The translations under genes and the position numbers were made by a program. From Lachnospiraceae bacterium (GTDB lineage Bacteria > Bacillota > Clostridia > Lachnospirales > Lachnospiraceae), in NCBI GenBank assembly GCA_017940415.1, contig JAGAYR010000009.1, positions 1-64,000 on the forward strand: a DNA stretch of 64,000 nucleotides, given 5' to 3'. The notes under the pieces were generated by a model. That model was not told where the DNA came from, did not search any database, and saw only the letters and a program-made list of their open reading frames with translations. This document shows, piece by piece, positions 1-8,506 of the stretch (within the stretch, counting starts at the first letter, position 1; each line of letters begins with the position of its first letter).

Positions 1-36
1 CAGGTGACAAAACGAAAGCGTCCCCACTGTCATCAT
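1..36. repeat. REP-like palindrome, right half (cut by window edge)
   Basis: The stretch reads TGACAAAACGAAAGCGTCCCC then ACTGTCATC, which matches the right arm of the palindromes at 25406-25475 and 62352-62400. The left arm would lie outside the window. It ends 4 bp from the stop codon of the von Willebrand lipoprotein gene, the same gene-end placement as other copies. Confidence 0.75.
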
Positions 37-40
37 AATA

Positions 41-1831
41 TTATTCCATCTCCTCAAGTATTCCTACGATGTAGATGAACTGAGCTTTCAGATCGTCTGT
101 CATGACTGAAGGATCCTGAGAGAGTCTTTCGATGATATCGTCGTAATCCGAATCTCCCGCAAAATCCGAATCTCTGTAGATCATTCCCACCTGAGCTACG
201 CCTGCGGCCCATGAGGTGTCGTAATCCATTTCTTCGGTGAACATTGAAGTGGTCACAGGGTAGGTTCTGAGCTCACTTTTGTCACCGTCGGGCTCTTTAT
301 ATCTGATGTTGAGTACGCAGTACTCGTCGGAGCCTGAGATGCTTGTTTCTTCATCGTTTCCGTATCTTGATTCAACGGTGGGTACATCATAGTCCGAGCC
401 TACGGGAACTATCTCGTAAAGGATTGTAACGGTCTGTCCTGATCCTACTTCACCGCCGTCCTTGGTATCATCCGAGAAATCCTCTGCAGACATCTGACGG
501 TTTTCGTAACCGATGATTCTGTATGCAGCTACGGTCTCGGGATTGAACTCAACCTGGAATTTGGTGTCCTTGGCTACGGTATAAAGAGTTGACCAGAGCT
601 CATTGCTGAGGGCTTTTTCCGCTTCATCGGTGCAGTCGATGTAGAAGTAGTTGCCGTTCCCGTGATCAGCAAGAGCTTCCATCTTGTCATCTTTGTAGTT
701 GCCGGCTCCGAATCCGAGGCAGGAGAGGAATACGCCGGTTTCTTTCTTTTCTTCGATGAGCTGGATAAGTCCCGCTTCCGAAGAAGTTCCCACATTGAAA
801 TCACCGTCGGTGCAAAGGATGACTCTGTTATTGCCACCTTCGATGAAATATTCCTGAGCGATGTCGTACGCTGTGATGATGCCGCCTGCACCGTTGGTGC
901 TTCCGCCTGCTTCAAGGGAATTAATTGCATCCTTGATCTCTTTGTGCTGGTCACCTCTGAGACCTTCCGCAACTACGGTTGATGAACCCGCATAGGTTAC
1001 TATTGAAACTCTGTCATTTTCGGTGAGATTTTTCTGAAGAGTCTTAAGTGCGTCCTGTGCAAGGGGAAGTCCGTTGTTCCAGAACATGGATCCTGAAGTA
1101 TCAACCAGGAATACGATGTTGGATCCGCCGGAGATATCCACCTCCTCGGCTCTTACGCCTACGCGGTACAGGAGAGTATCTTCATTCCAGGGGCAGGGCA
1201 CTATGGTCTGGCTTACGGAGAATTTTTCGCCGTCTTCGGCTGCGGGATAGGAGTAATCAAAATAGTTGATCATTTCCTCGATCCTGAGGGCATTGGGGTC
1301 AAGTCCGCCGTAACCGTAGCCGTAATCTTCGTGTTTATAAACGTCGTAAGCCTCATAAACGGTGCGTCTGAAGTTGGAATAAGTTGCCGTATCCACATCC
1401 GCCCCGAAGGTGGAGAATCTGTTGGATGCGGTATTGATAAAACCGGATTCGGTTATGCTGTTATAACCTTCCATATTCCAGGGGGTATCTGAATCTATGG
1501 GAGTTACGGGAATGCTGACGGTGCTCTGGGAAACCGCCGAATCATCACAGTCTTCGCACACCGCAGCATCATACATCACCATTCCGCCGTTATATGAATT
1601 GGTTGTTGCATATCCGCCTCCTGATGAGAAAAGAGAGAAGCCGTATCCGTCGTCGAGGCCGTCATAATGTCTTCCCACGTGTCTGATGCGGTCTTCGATT
1701 TCTTCCTGAGTATAGGTTACTTCAGGCTCCTGAACTTCCGCTACCCGGCCGCATGCCGTGAGCATCATTAGCCCTGCGATAAACAGGCTGATATAAGACT
1801 TTGAATATTTTCCGATATTTCTCTTTTTCAT
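41..1831 (-). CDS. von Willebrand factor A domain lipoprotein (YfbK-like)
   Basis: A 596-residue exported lipoprotein. The N-terminus is basic, then hydrophobic, and ends in a lipobox (LTAC, Cys about residue 27), so it should be anchored to the outer face of the membrane. Residues about 180-235 match the conserved region that precedes the vWA domain in YfbK-type proteins (EEMINYFDY, then a PCPWN stretch). The vWA domain follows with an intact MIDAS motif, DTSGSM, suggesting metal-dependent ligand binding. The C-terminal 190 residues resemble the DUF3520 tail of this family. Function is unknown; protein-protein adhesion or complex assembly is inferred. The start has a GGAGG ribosome site 8 nt upstream that lies inside a perfect 14-bp inverted repeat. 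No partner gene follows within the window. Confidence 0.9.
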   Translation of the reverse strand: MKKRNIGKYSKSYISLFIAGLMMLTACGRVAEVQEPEVTYTQEEIEDRIRHVGRHYDGLDDGYGFSLFSSGGGYATTNSYNGGMVMYDAAVCEDCDDSAVSQSTVSIPVTPIDSDTPWNMEGYNSITESGFINTASNRFSTFGADVDTATYSNFRRTVYEAYDVYKHEDYGYGYGGLDPNALRIEEMINYFDYSYPAAEDGEKFSVSQTIVPCPWNEDTLLYRVGVRAEEVDISGGSNIVFLVDTSGSMFWNNGLPLAQDALKTLQKNLTENDRVSIVTYAGSSTVVAEGLRGDQHKEIKDAINSLEAGGSTNGAGGIITAYDIAQEYFIEGGNNRVILCTDGDFNVGTSSEAGLIQLIEEKKETGVFLSCLGFGAGNYKDDKMEALADHGNGNYFYIDCTDEAEKALSNELWSTLYTVAKDTKFQVEFNPETVAAYRIIGYENRQMSAEDFSDDTKDGGEVGSGQTVTILYEIVPVGSDYDVPTVESRYGNDEETSISGSDEYCVLNIRYKEPDGDKSELRTYPVTTSMFTEEMDYDTSWAAGVAQVGMIYRDSDFAGDSDYDDIIERLSQDPSVMTDDLKAQFIYIVGILEEME

Positions 1832-1837
1832 AATAAA

Positions 1838-1891
1838 AATCCTCCGTCATACAGAGCAGTTTTTCTTTCCTGTCCTATATGACGGAGGATT
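1838..1891 (-). promoter_or_regulatory. 14-bp inverted repeat enclosing the Shine-Dalgarno of the vWA gene
   Basis: Positions 1838-1851 and 1878-1891 are perfect inverted copies (core ATCCTCCGTCATA / TATGACGGAGGAT) separated by 26 nt. In the transcript of the minus-strand gene the 3' arm contains the GGAGG ribosome site and is followed by UUUUU just before the start codon. The hairpin could block translation initiation or act as an attenuator terminator. Confidence 0.65.
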
Positions 1892-1968
1892 ATTACTCCG
1901 GGTCACAAAAATTTATAAACATCCTATTCGCCGTTTGCCTCGAATTTAAACATTACGGGCCAGAAGAA

Positions 1969-1990
1969 ATATTGAACCAAAATTCAATAT
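1969..1990. promoter_or_regulatory. Inverted repeat in the divergent intergenic region
   Basis: ATATTGAA (1969-1976) and TTCAATAT (1983-1990) form perfect 8-bp arms around CCAAAA. The repeat lies between the divergently transcribed vWA and SPFH genes, where an operator would be expected. No regulator gene adjoins it, so the assignment is positional only. Confidence 0.3.
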
Positions 1991-2079
1991 CACGCCTTAT
2001 AACGAACGATATACGGACATTATACAGCAACTGTGCGGGTTTGTGAATATCAGGCACCTGAAGGCACTTACGATATTTG

Positions 2080-2130
2080 TTGACAATCTGATATTTGGAT
2101 GATATCATAATGATATCAAATATAGGAGGA
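2080..2130 (+). promoter_or_regulatory. Promoter, operator-like palindrome and RBS of the SPFH gene
   Basis: TTGACA (2080-2085), a 17-bp spacer and TATCAT (2103-2108) form a good sigma-A promoter. The -10 lies in a perfect palindrome, GATATCAT-A-ATGATATC (2101-2117), suggesting an operator. AGGAGGA at 2124-2130 is the ribosome site. With transcription starting near 2115 the leader would be very short. Confidence 0.65.
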
Positions 2131-2137
2131 CTCAAAT

Positions 2138-3166
2138 ATGAGCAACACTAATAACAATGTTCAGGAAAAATTCATATCGGGGCATAAGACCGGAGGACTT
2201 GTTCTTTTCCTCGTCATAGTTTTATACATAGCGGCGATCCCCGTAGCCATCATTTGCGGAGAAAGCGGAATGTGGCCTCTGACGGTTCTTTCCATCCTCT
2301 GGCTGTGCCTCGGATGGATACTGCTTCTGGGACTTAAGGTTTTAAAACCCAATGAGGCACTTGTACTTACCCTTTTCGGCAAGTATGTTGGCACCCTCAA
2401 AGGTGACGGATTCTTCTTCGTAAATCCTTTCTGCACCGCTTTTAACCCCGCAGCGGGAACAAAGCTTGGACAGAGCGGAGATGTTAAGCCCACCGCTTCG
2501 GCACTTACCGTAAGTGCAAACGGAACCGCAGTTTCCGCCGCCGATCTGTACAGCAAGAAGATTTCTCTTAAGGTAATGACCCTTTCCAACAGCAAGCAGA
2601 AGGTTAACGACGTTCTCGGTAATCCCGTTGAAGTAGCTGTAGCTGTTATGTGGAGAGTAAAGGACACCGCAAAGGCCGTGTTCGAAGTTGATAACTTCAA
2701 AGAATATCTCTCCCTTCAGTGCGATACCGCAGTTCGTAATGTTGTTAAGATCTATCCTTACGACGTAACCGATAACGTAGACACCACCGGCGACGGTGAG
2801 GCAGATGACGGAAGCCTTAGAGGATCAACCGAACTTGTAGCAAGCCGTATCAAGGATGAGATCCAGAGCAAGGTTGAGAGCGCAGGTCTTGAGATCGTAG
2901 ATGCACGTATCACCTATCTGGCATATGCACCCGAGATTGCTGCTGCAATGCTTCAGAGACAGCAGGCTTCAGCCGTAGTCGATGCAAGAAAACTCATTGT
3001 CGATGGCGCTGTCGGAATGGTTGAACTTGCACTCGAGCGTCTTAATGAAAAGAACACCGTTGTGCTTGACGAAGAAAGAAAGGCAGCCATGGTTTCCAAT
3101 CTCCTGGTAGTTCTGTGCGGTAACCATGACGCGCAGCCCGTAGTTAATTCGGGCAGCCTGTACTGA
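2138..3166 (+). CDS. SPFH/Band 7 domain membrane protein
   Basis: A 342-residue protein of the stomatin/prohibitin/flotillin (SPFH) superfamily. Two adjacent hydrophobic segments (about residues 17-36 and 43-65) anchor it. The conserved KPNEALVLTLFGKYVGT follows, which opens the Band 7 fold, then a helical C-terminal part rich in Glu, Ala and Lys typical of oligomerising SPFH proteins. SPFH proteins form large membrane-associated rings or scaffolds; the specific client here is unknown. AGGAGGA 7 nt upstream fixes the start. The stop codon overlaps the next start by one base (TGATG), implying translational coupling with the ribbon-helix-helix gene. Confidence 0.88.
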   Translation: MSNTNNNVQEKFISGHKTGGLVLFLVIVLYIAAIPVAIICGESGMWPLTVLSILWLCLGWILLLGLKVLKPNEALVLTLFGKYVGTLKGDGFFFVNPFCTAFNPAAGTKLGQSGDVKPTASALTVSANGTAVSAADLYSKKISLKVMTLSNSKQKVNDVLGNPVEVAVAVMWRVKDTAKAVFEVDNFKEYLSLQCDTAVRNVVKIYPYDVTDNVDTTGDGEADDGSLRGSTELVASRIKDEIQSKVESAGLEIVDARITYLAYAPEIAAAMLQRQQASAVVDARKLIVDGAVGMVELALERLNEKNTVVLDEERKAAMVSNLLVVLCGNHDAQPVVNSGSLY

Positions 3167-3378
3167 TGGCAGAAAAAAAGCAGGTGCCTCTCAGATTATC
3201 TGAGAAGCTTTACAAAGAACTTGCCGCTTGGGCCGAAGATGATTTCAGATCATTGAACGGTCAGATCGAATACCTTCTGACGGAATGTGTCAAACAGCGC
3301 AAGAAGGACGGCAAGTATGTGGGCAAAGATATTGATGCTCCTTTGGACATAAATCTGGAGGACACAAAGCCCAAATAA
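3166..3378 (+). CDS. Arc-like ribbon-helix-helix protein
   Basis: A 70-residue protein beginning with a ribbon-helix-helix fold: a short strand (KKQVPLRLSEKLY) followed by two helices with the Arc-like R-S-L-N turn (DDFRSLNGQIEYLL). The tail is acidic and probably disordered. Such folds normally bind DNA as dimers and often serve as antitoxins, but no toxin-sized ORF adjoins it. It starts on the last base of the SPFH stop codon, so its level is tied to that protein. A role in regulating the pair, or as a soluble partner of the SPFH scaffold, is inference. Confidence 0.8.
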   Translation: MAEKKQVPLRLSEKLYKELAAWAEDDFRSLNGQIEYLLTECVKQRKKDGKYVGKDIDAPLDINLEDTKPK

Positions 3379-3412
3379 GCCTAAATTCAAGCACAAAGGA
3401 TAATAATGCGCC

Positions 3413-3446
3413 ACAGGGGAACGGACTTGTCCGTTCCCCTGTTTTT
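3413..3446 (+). terminator. Rho-independent terminator
   Basis: CAGGGGAACGGA / TCCGTTCCCCTG form a perfect 12-bp stem with a CTTG loop followed by TTTTTG. It closes the SPFH-ribbon-helix-helix operon. Confidence 0.93.
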
Positions 3447-3560
3447 GTTGTCGGGAAAGGGCGATTATTGTACAATGGCGTAGTAGAGAAATAAAGTGTT
3501 GAACAATAGTCTTTTCTATTACTATTTTCAATCTTATGAGCAGGGGTAAGTAATAAGACT

Positions 3561-6500
3561 ATGGTGACTGCAGATAGTATAATCGATGTACTAATGTTGC
3601 TTACTGCCATTATCGGCATGCTGGCAAGTTTGTACAGTTATATCGAAAAGCCCAACAAGGGATGGCTGTTCCTTACGGGCTACTATTTTGCGAGCTTTCT
3701 GAGCGGATATTACTGGATCACTTCGACTCTTGTAACTCACGTGGAGCCGAACGTTTCGCAGTTTACCGCATATCTGGGATGGAACGCGTCTTACGTTGTC
3801 CTTCTTTTTGCCATCTATGAGATGAGGAATCCTGCGACAAAAGGATTCTGGCCTTTTCTGATCTTTATTCCCGTCCCCTTAAATATTGTCCAGTTCTTTT
3901 TATATATTCAGTTCGGCGGATGGTTCAACAATGCATGGCAGGTTTCTTTTTCCACCGTCATAATGGTCTTCTGCCTGCAGTCACTTGTTTTCCACAACAA
4001 CAATAAAAAAGACGGAAGCGCCTTTCCCTATTTTAACGGACTGGTGCTTACTTTCCTGTTTGCCGAATATGTAACCTGGACGGCTACATGCTTCGACTGG
4101 CCCAGCAACGCCAAAAATCCTTATTACTACTTCTCGGTCATCTCTTATGTTGCACAGATCTTCATGCCTTGGGGCATGAAAAAAGAATACGAAGCCCGCG
4201 GCGTTAAGAAAAGTGACAGTTCCTCTACCGAGATCAAGTTCCAGGCGGTGCTCCAGGTTATCGTATCTTTCATAGTCTTCGGAGGATGTATCGGGGGTTA
4301 TTACCTGGCTCTCAGAATGAAGGATGCACTTCCGGAGGGCGTTGATACTGCGGATTCCTACACCCTCATCACAACCATGCTTTTCCTGGTATCGGTATTT
4401 CTGGGAGTGCTGATACTTATTGTCATATTCTTTATCACCATCAGATACAGGGCTGAGTATGCAAGCAAGCCCGATATGCCCGAGATCAAGGAAACGGTCA
4501 GATTAAAGAGAAGTAAGACGAATCTTTTCCTGACCCTTCTGATAACCTTCTCACTTATGACCTTTGCGGTTATATACAATTCCAAGCTGTTCTTCAGAAC
4601 CTATGCTTCGGGTGTTTACAGTTCCGGAGAGGACAAGACTAAAAACATCTCCACGGAAATGGACAATTATCTGACTCTTGCCATGTCCACGCTGAATGTT
4701 GCCGCCGAAACGGTTGATTACATGCTGGAGAACGGAAACAGCAGCGATGAGATCTGCGACTATATCTATGATCAGACACAGAGACAGTTCGAGAATTTTG
4801 ATGAAAACTTCACGGGTCTGTATGCCGTTGTAAACGGAGAATATATGGATGGAGACGGATGGATTCCGCCCACGGATTATAAACCCATGACCAGAGACTG
4901 GTATAAAACTGCGGTTGCGGGAGAAGGCGAGATAGTCATCGTATCACCCTATGTGGATGCACAGACTAATTCCGTTGTCATAACCGTCTGTAAGATGCTT
5001 AAGCATAAATCAAAAGACATAAACGGCAGGCTCTTATACAATGTGGTCGGACTTGATGTTAAGGCAAATCACATTCAGGAGATAACCGAGTGGGCTGATA
5101 TCGGAGGTAACGGTTATGCGATGATCGTCAATTCCGACGGCTTTATAGTGGCCCATCGTGATATGGCACTTCGCGGACTCATGGCTGATGATGTCTATGG
5201 ACAGGATTTCATGAACAATGTGGTGGATAAGAATGATTCCACCTTTGACCAGATTGTAAACGGAGAGGAATATACTTTCTTTACCAGTCAGGTAATGAGT
5301 CAGTGGTATGTTGTCATGGCGGTCAGAAATTCCGACCTGCTGGATGAAGCATATTCACAGGTTACAGTCAACGTCATGGTATCCCTTACCATATTTGTGC
5401 TCATTTCCATTTTCTATTATCTGGGTTACAGGAATGAGCAGGCCTACGGTAAGAAAGTCGAAGAGATGAGTTTCAACAGACAGAAGCAGGAGTATGAAGC
5501 TCAGGTTCTCCGTCTGGAAAAGAGATCCGCCGATGCCGCGAATAAAGCAAAGAGCAGCTTCCTTGCGGATATGTCCCATGAGATAAGAACGCCCATCAAC
5601 GCAATTCTGGGAATGAATGAGATGATAATGCGAGAGGCTGATTCTCCAAATATCCGGGAATATTCCGGCAACATCAAAAATTCCGGCAGGAACCTTCTTC
5701 AGCTCATCAACTCGATACTGGACTTCTCCAAGATCGAAGACGGCAAGATGGAGATCGTTCCCGTAAGATACAGCCTGAGATCTCTCATTACTTACCTGGT
5801 CAATTCCATTCAGGAGAGAGCGGATTCCAAGAATCTTGATTTCATAGTCAAGGTGGATCCGGGGCTTCCCTGTGAGATGAACGGTGATGATGCGCGTATC
5901 AATCAGATCATCCTGAATCTACTTACAAATGCGGTTAAATACACTCCTGCGGGAAGCGTAACTCTCACCATTCAGGAAAAAGAAAGAGAAGATGACAGAG
6001 TGCTTCTTCATGTATCCGTTGCGGATACGGGAATAGGCATCAAGGAATCCGACATGGGCAAGCTCTTCGAATCCTTCGAAAGGCTTGATGTCGTGCGTAA
6101 CCGTACCATCGAAGGTACCGGACTTGGAATGTCCATAACCACAAGACTTCTTGACCTGATGGACAGCGGACTGAATGTTCAGAGTAAGTACGGAGAAGGC
6201 TCCGTGTTCTCTTTTGACCTGTGGCAGAAGATAGAAAATCCTCAGCCCATGGGAGAATACAGAATGGGAAGAGTTGACGATGATTCCCATGTATATACTG
6301 AATCATTCCATGCGCCGGGCGCTCATATCCTTCTGGTAGACGACACCCATATGAACATTCTGGTTGTTGTAAATCTCCTCAAGAAGACCGGAGTACAGAT
6401 CGATACCGCGGAGAGCGGAGAAGCTGCGATCGAGCTTGCGGATAAGAGAGCATATGACGCAATCCTGCTGGATCAGCGCATGCCCGGAATGGATGGAACC

Positions 6501-7238
6501 GAAACGCTCGGTCATATAAGAGCGCTTGAAAGCAGGCTGAATGAAAAGACTCCCGTTATATGTCTGACTGCGGACGCCATTAGAGGAGCCAAGGAAAGAT
6601 ATCTGGCACAGGGCTTTACCGACTATCTGACCAAGCCTGTTGAGGGAAGAACGCTTGAACAGATGCTCTTGACCTATCTGCCCGCGGATAAAGTTACAAG
6701 AGGAAACAAACCCGCAGCTGTAGCAGATATGACACCGGTGAGGGTAGAGAATGTGAGTGAAAGTGCTCCTGCATCCGCCACACAAAAAGGTGATATCATC
6801 GGTGAATTGTCCGCTGCCGGATTCGATACGGAAAAGGCAATGGTATTTACCCACAATGACGTGGATTTCTACCGTACGATCCTTACCGTATTTGCATCGG
6901 AATATGAAGAGAGATATGCGAAGTTAAATGAATATTACAGTTCCAGGAACTGGAAAGATTACTCGATCCTGATCCATGCCATCAAGAGCAATGCCACCAC
7001 CATCGGGGCAATGGGGCTTGCGGAGAAGGCGGCGCTTATGGAGCAGGCCACCAAGAATGGTGAAGAAGTGACCATCGGCAATGAGCACGAAAATGCGCTG
7101 GCTTTGTACTCGGATGCGGCACTTATCGTCAAAAGAGTACTGGGAGTCGGCGGAGGACTCGGAATCGGTGACGCCGATATCATGGAATTTGCACCGGACA
7201 AAGAGCCGGAGATATTCGAATTCGAACCTGACAGATGA
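3561..7238 (+). CDS. Hybrid sensor histidine kinase with Cache sensor, receiver and Hpt
   Basis: A 1225-residue membrane phosphorelay protein. About seven or eight hydrophobic segments fill residues 1-300. A further segment near 320-345 leads into an extracellular dCache-like domain (about 350-590), closed by a segment near 597-617. A short coiled coil follows. The HisKA motif SHEIRTPIN places the phosphoacceptor at His673, and the ATPase domain has a recognisable N box and GTGLGM. The receiver has DD near residue 925 and phosphoacceptor Asp971 (ILLDQRMPGMDG). A C-terminal Hpt domain carries IHAIKSN with His1139. It therefore holds a full His-Asp-His relay but no DNA-binding output, and no response regulator adjoins it. 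The ligand is unknown. The start ATG has only a weak AGGGG 14 nt upstream. The stop codon lies inside a palindromic repeat. Confidence 0.92.
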   Translation: MVTADSIIDVLMLLTAIIGMLASLYSYIEKPNKGWLFLTGYYFASFLSGYYWITSTLVTHVEPNVSQFTAYLGWNASYVVLLFAIYEMRNPATKGFWPFLIFIPVPLNIVQFFLYIQFGGWFNNAWQVSFSTVIMVFCLQSLVFHNNNKKDGSAFPYFNGLVLTFLFAEYVTWTATCFDWPSNAKNPYYYFSVISYVAQIFMPWGMKKEYEARGVKKSDSSSTEIKFQAVLQVIVSFIVFGGCIGGYYLALRMKDALPEGVDTADSYTLITTMLFLVSVFLGVLILIVIFFITIRYRAEYASKPDMPEIKETVRLKRSKTNLFLTLLITFSLMTFAVIYNSKLFFRTYASGVYSSGEDKTKNISTEMDNYLTLAMSTLNVAAETVDYMLENGNSSDEICDYIYDQTQRQFENFDENFTGLYAVVNGEYMDGDGWIPPTDYKPMTRDWYKTAVAGEGEIVIVSPYVDAQTNSVVITVCKMLKHKSKDINGRLLYNVVGLDVKANHIQEITEWADIGGNGYAMIVNSDGFIVAHRDMALRGLMADDVYGQDFMNNVVDKNDSTFDQIVNGEEYTFFTSQVMSQWYVVMAVRNSDLLDEAYSQVTVNVMVSLTIFVLISIFYYLGYRNEQAYGKKVEEMSFNRQKQEYEAQVLRLEKRSADAANKAKSSFLADMSHEIRTPINAILGMNEMIMREADSPNIREYSGNIKNSGRNLLQLINSILDFSKIEDGKMEIVPVRYSLRSLITYLVNSIQERADSKNLDFIVKVDPGLPCEMNGDDARINQIILNLLTNAVKYTPAGSVTLTIQEKEREDDRVLLHVSVADTGIGIKESDMGKLFESFERLDVVRNRTIEGTGLGMSITTRLLDLMDSGLNVQSKYGEGSVFSFDLWQKIENPQPMGEYRMGRVDDDSHVYTESFHAPGAHILLVDDTHMNILVVVNLLKKTGVQIDTAESGEAAIELADKRAYDAILLDQRMPGMDGTETLGHIRALESRLNEKTPVICLTADAIRGAKERYLAQGFTDYLTKPVEGRTLEQMLLTYLPADKVTRGNKPAAVADMTPVRVENVSESAPASATQKGDIIGELSAAGFDTEKAMVFTHNDVDFYRTILTVFASEYEERYAKLNEYYSSRNWKDYSILIHAIKSNATTIGAMGLAEKAALMEQATKNGEEVTIGNEHENALALYSDAALIVKRVLGVGGGLGIGDADIMEFAPDKEPEIFEFEPDR

Positions 7239-7495
7239 CACTGGGGACGGTTCTTACTGACACATTTAGAATACTCACGGGTCCTGCCGTCTGATATTAC
7301 CGTTCTCGCTTTTCGACGTCAGGCGTAAAATGCTTCACGAGACACGTTCTCACTCATGACGCGAGGCCACTCACTTTGTTCGGGCCGGGCGGCCGCATTT
7401 TTTCGCAGACGTCGAAGTCTCGACCGATAATATCCTGACGTCACCCGTAGACTTTATCTTTATGTGTGTCAGTAAGAACCATCCCCAATGTCATC
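7234..7495. repeat. 262-bp long imperfect palindrome (MITE-like, REP-related)
   Basis: The ends are inverted copies: GATGACACTGGGGACGG plus TTCTTACTGACACA on the left, and the complement with three differences on the right. The interior is also an imperfect palindrome; for example CGTCTGATATTACCG on the left mirrors CGATAATATCCTGACG on the right. The whole element could fold into one long hairpin centred near 7365. It shares GGGGACG ends with the shorter palindromes in the window. The TGA stops of the kinase (7236-7238) and of the AraC gene (7491-7493) lie within its ends. No ORF of note is inside. Confidence 0.8.
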
Positions 7496-8360
7496 TTTTA
7501 TCACGGTATTTTTTCGGTGTTTCTCCGTATTCTTTTTTGAAACAACGGATCATGTGGCTGGCGTCGGAGAAGCCGGTTTCCTGGCTTATGGTGTTTAAGT
7601 CGTCCTTGGTATCTTTAAGTAGCTGGGCAACTTTTCTGACGCGGATCAGTTCTATGTAATTCTTGCAGGGGCGTCCGAACATCTTGATGAATTTCTTGGA
7701 AAATCCCGAGTAACTTAAATTGCACATTCTAGCCAGGTCTTCAACTCTGAGTTCTTCGGAGATGTTCTCGTCAATATAGGCGGGAAGGGCTTCGATTGAG
7801 ATAGTCTCCATAACGGTACTGTCCAGAGCTTCGGGAGTAAGACCTTCTTTTTGCCATATCCTGATTATGTCCGTTAAGATGATGTGAACCGCGGCACTGA
7901 CTGCGGAGATATAGCCCGAATCCTGAACCTGCATTTCTTTGATGGCAAGATTCATCATCTGTTTGATATCTGTTTTCTTTACCATGGAAACCGGAAAGTG
8001 GGCGCGGACGTTTTTGTCCGTTACCGCCATTTTAAAAAGAGACAGTTCGGTCCATTTCATTTCGCGTCCGGGCTGCTGTTCATGCTGATTGCCCGGCTTG
8101 AATTTGATTCCGTAATATTTTGCGTTTTCGCTTACAATCTTTAGCGAATGCATGACGGAGGGAAGCAGTACGATGACCTCGCCTGCTTTTGCCGTGATCT
8201 CACTGTTTCCTATCTGCATCTCCATTTCGCCTTCTATCATGAGAAGGATCTCCATGAAATAATGCCAGTGAAGTCCTATATGGTACCCTTCCGGATAATT
8301 CCCGGTAAAACACTCATATTTATGGTCCAGTACATCCGAATACTCGAATTTATCAGCCAT
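7491..8360 (-). CDS. AraC family transcriptional regulator with cupin-like sensor domain
   Basis: A 289-residue regulator. The N-terminal half is a cupin-type sensor barrel (residues about 10-100; histidines in YPEGYHIGLHWHYFMEIL and a GEVIVLLPSVMHSL stretch). The C-terminal 100 residues are a double helix-turn-helix AraC domain (LRVEDLARMCNLSYSGFSK, then the second helix-turn-helix TISQETGFSDASHMIRCFKK). Proteins of this layout usually activate carbohydrate genes on binding a sugar. It is divergent from the SDR/transketolase pair, its likely target. A TGTTC-N7-GAACA repeat at 8417-8433 in the shared promoter region may be its site. The stop codon lies in the palindromic element. Confidence 0.9.
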   Translation of the reverse strand: MADKFEYSDVLDHKYECFTGNYPEGYHIGLHWHYFMEILLMIEGEMEMQIGNSEITAKAGEVIVLLPSVMHSLKIVSENAKYYGIKFKPGNQHEQQPGREMKWTELSLFKMAVTDKNVRAHFPVSMVKKTDIKQMMNLAIKEMQVQDSGYISAVSAAVHIILTDIIRIWQKEGLTPEALDSTVMETISIEALPAYIDENISEELRVEDLARMCNLSYSGFSKKFIKMFGRPCKNYIELIRVRKVAQLLKDTKDDLNTISQETGFSDASHMIRCFKKEYGETPKKYRDKR

Positions 8361-8506
8361 ATCCCGAATTTCCCTATTTTTTGCAGTGTTGTTTTATTTT
8401 ATAAAAAGTAATGATTTGTTCTATTTTTGAACACCCTCATTATATCATAACCGTATTTTCACATGCTAATTTAATGACATAGACAGTCACAAAGGAGGCG
8501 ACAAAT

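Noticed and set aside
574-1269. Long open frames on both strands inside the vWA gene
   Set aside because: They lie wholly within a well-supported gene, lack ribosome sites and give low-complexity, Arg/Ser-rich translations typical of shadow frames.
3166-3378. Ribbon-helix-helix protein as antitoxin of a toxin-antitoxin pair
   Set aside because: The neighbour is a 342-residue SPFH membrane protein and the downstream side is a terminator; no toxin-sized gene exists.
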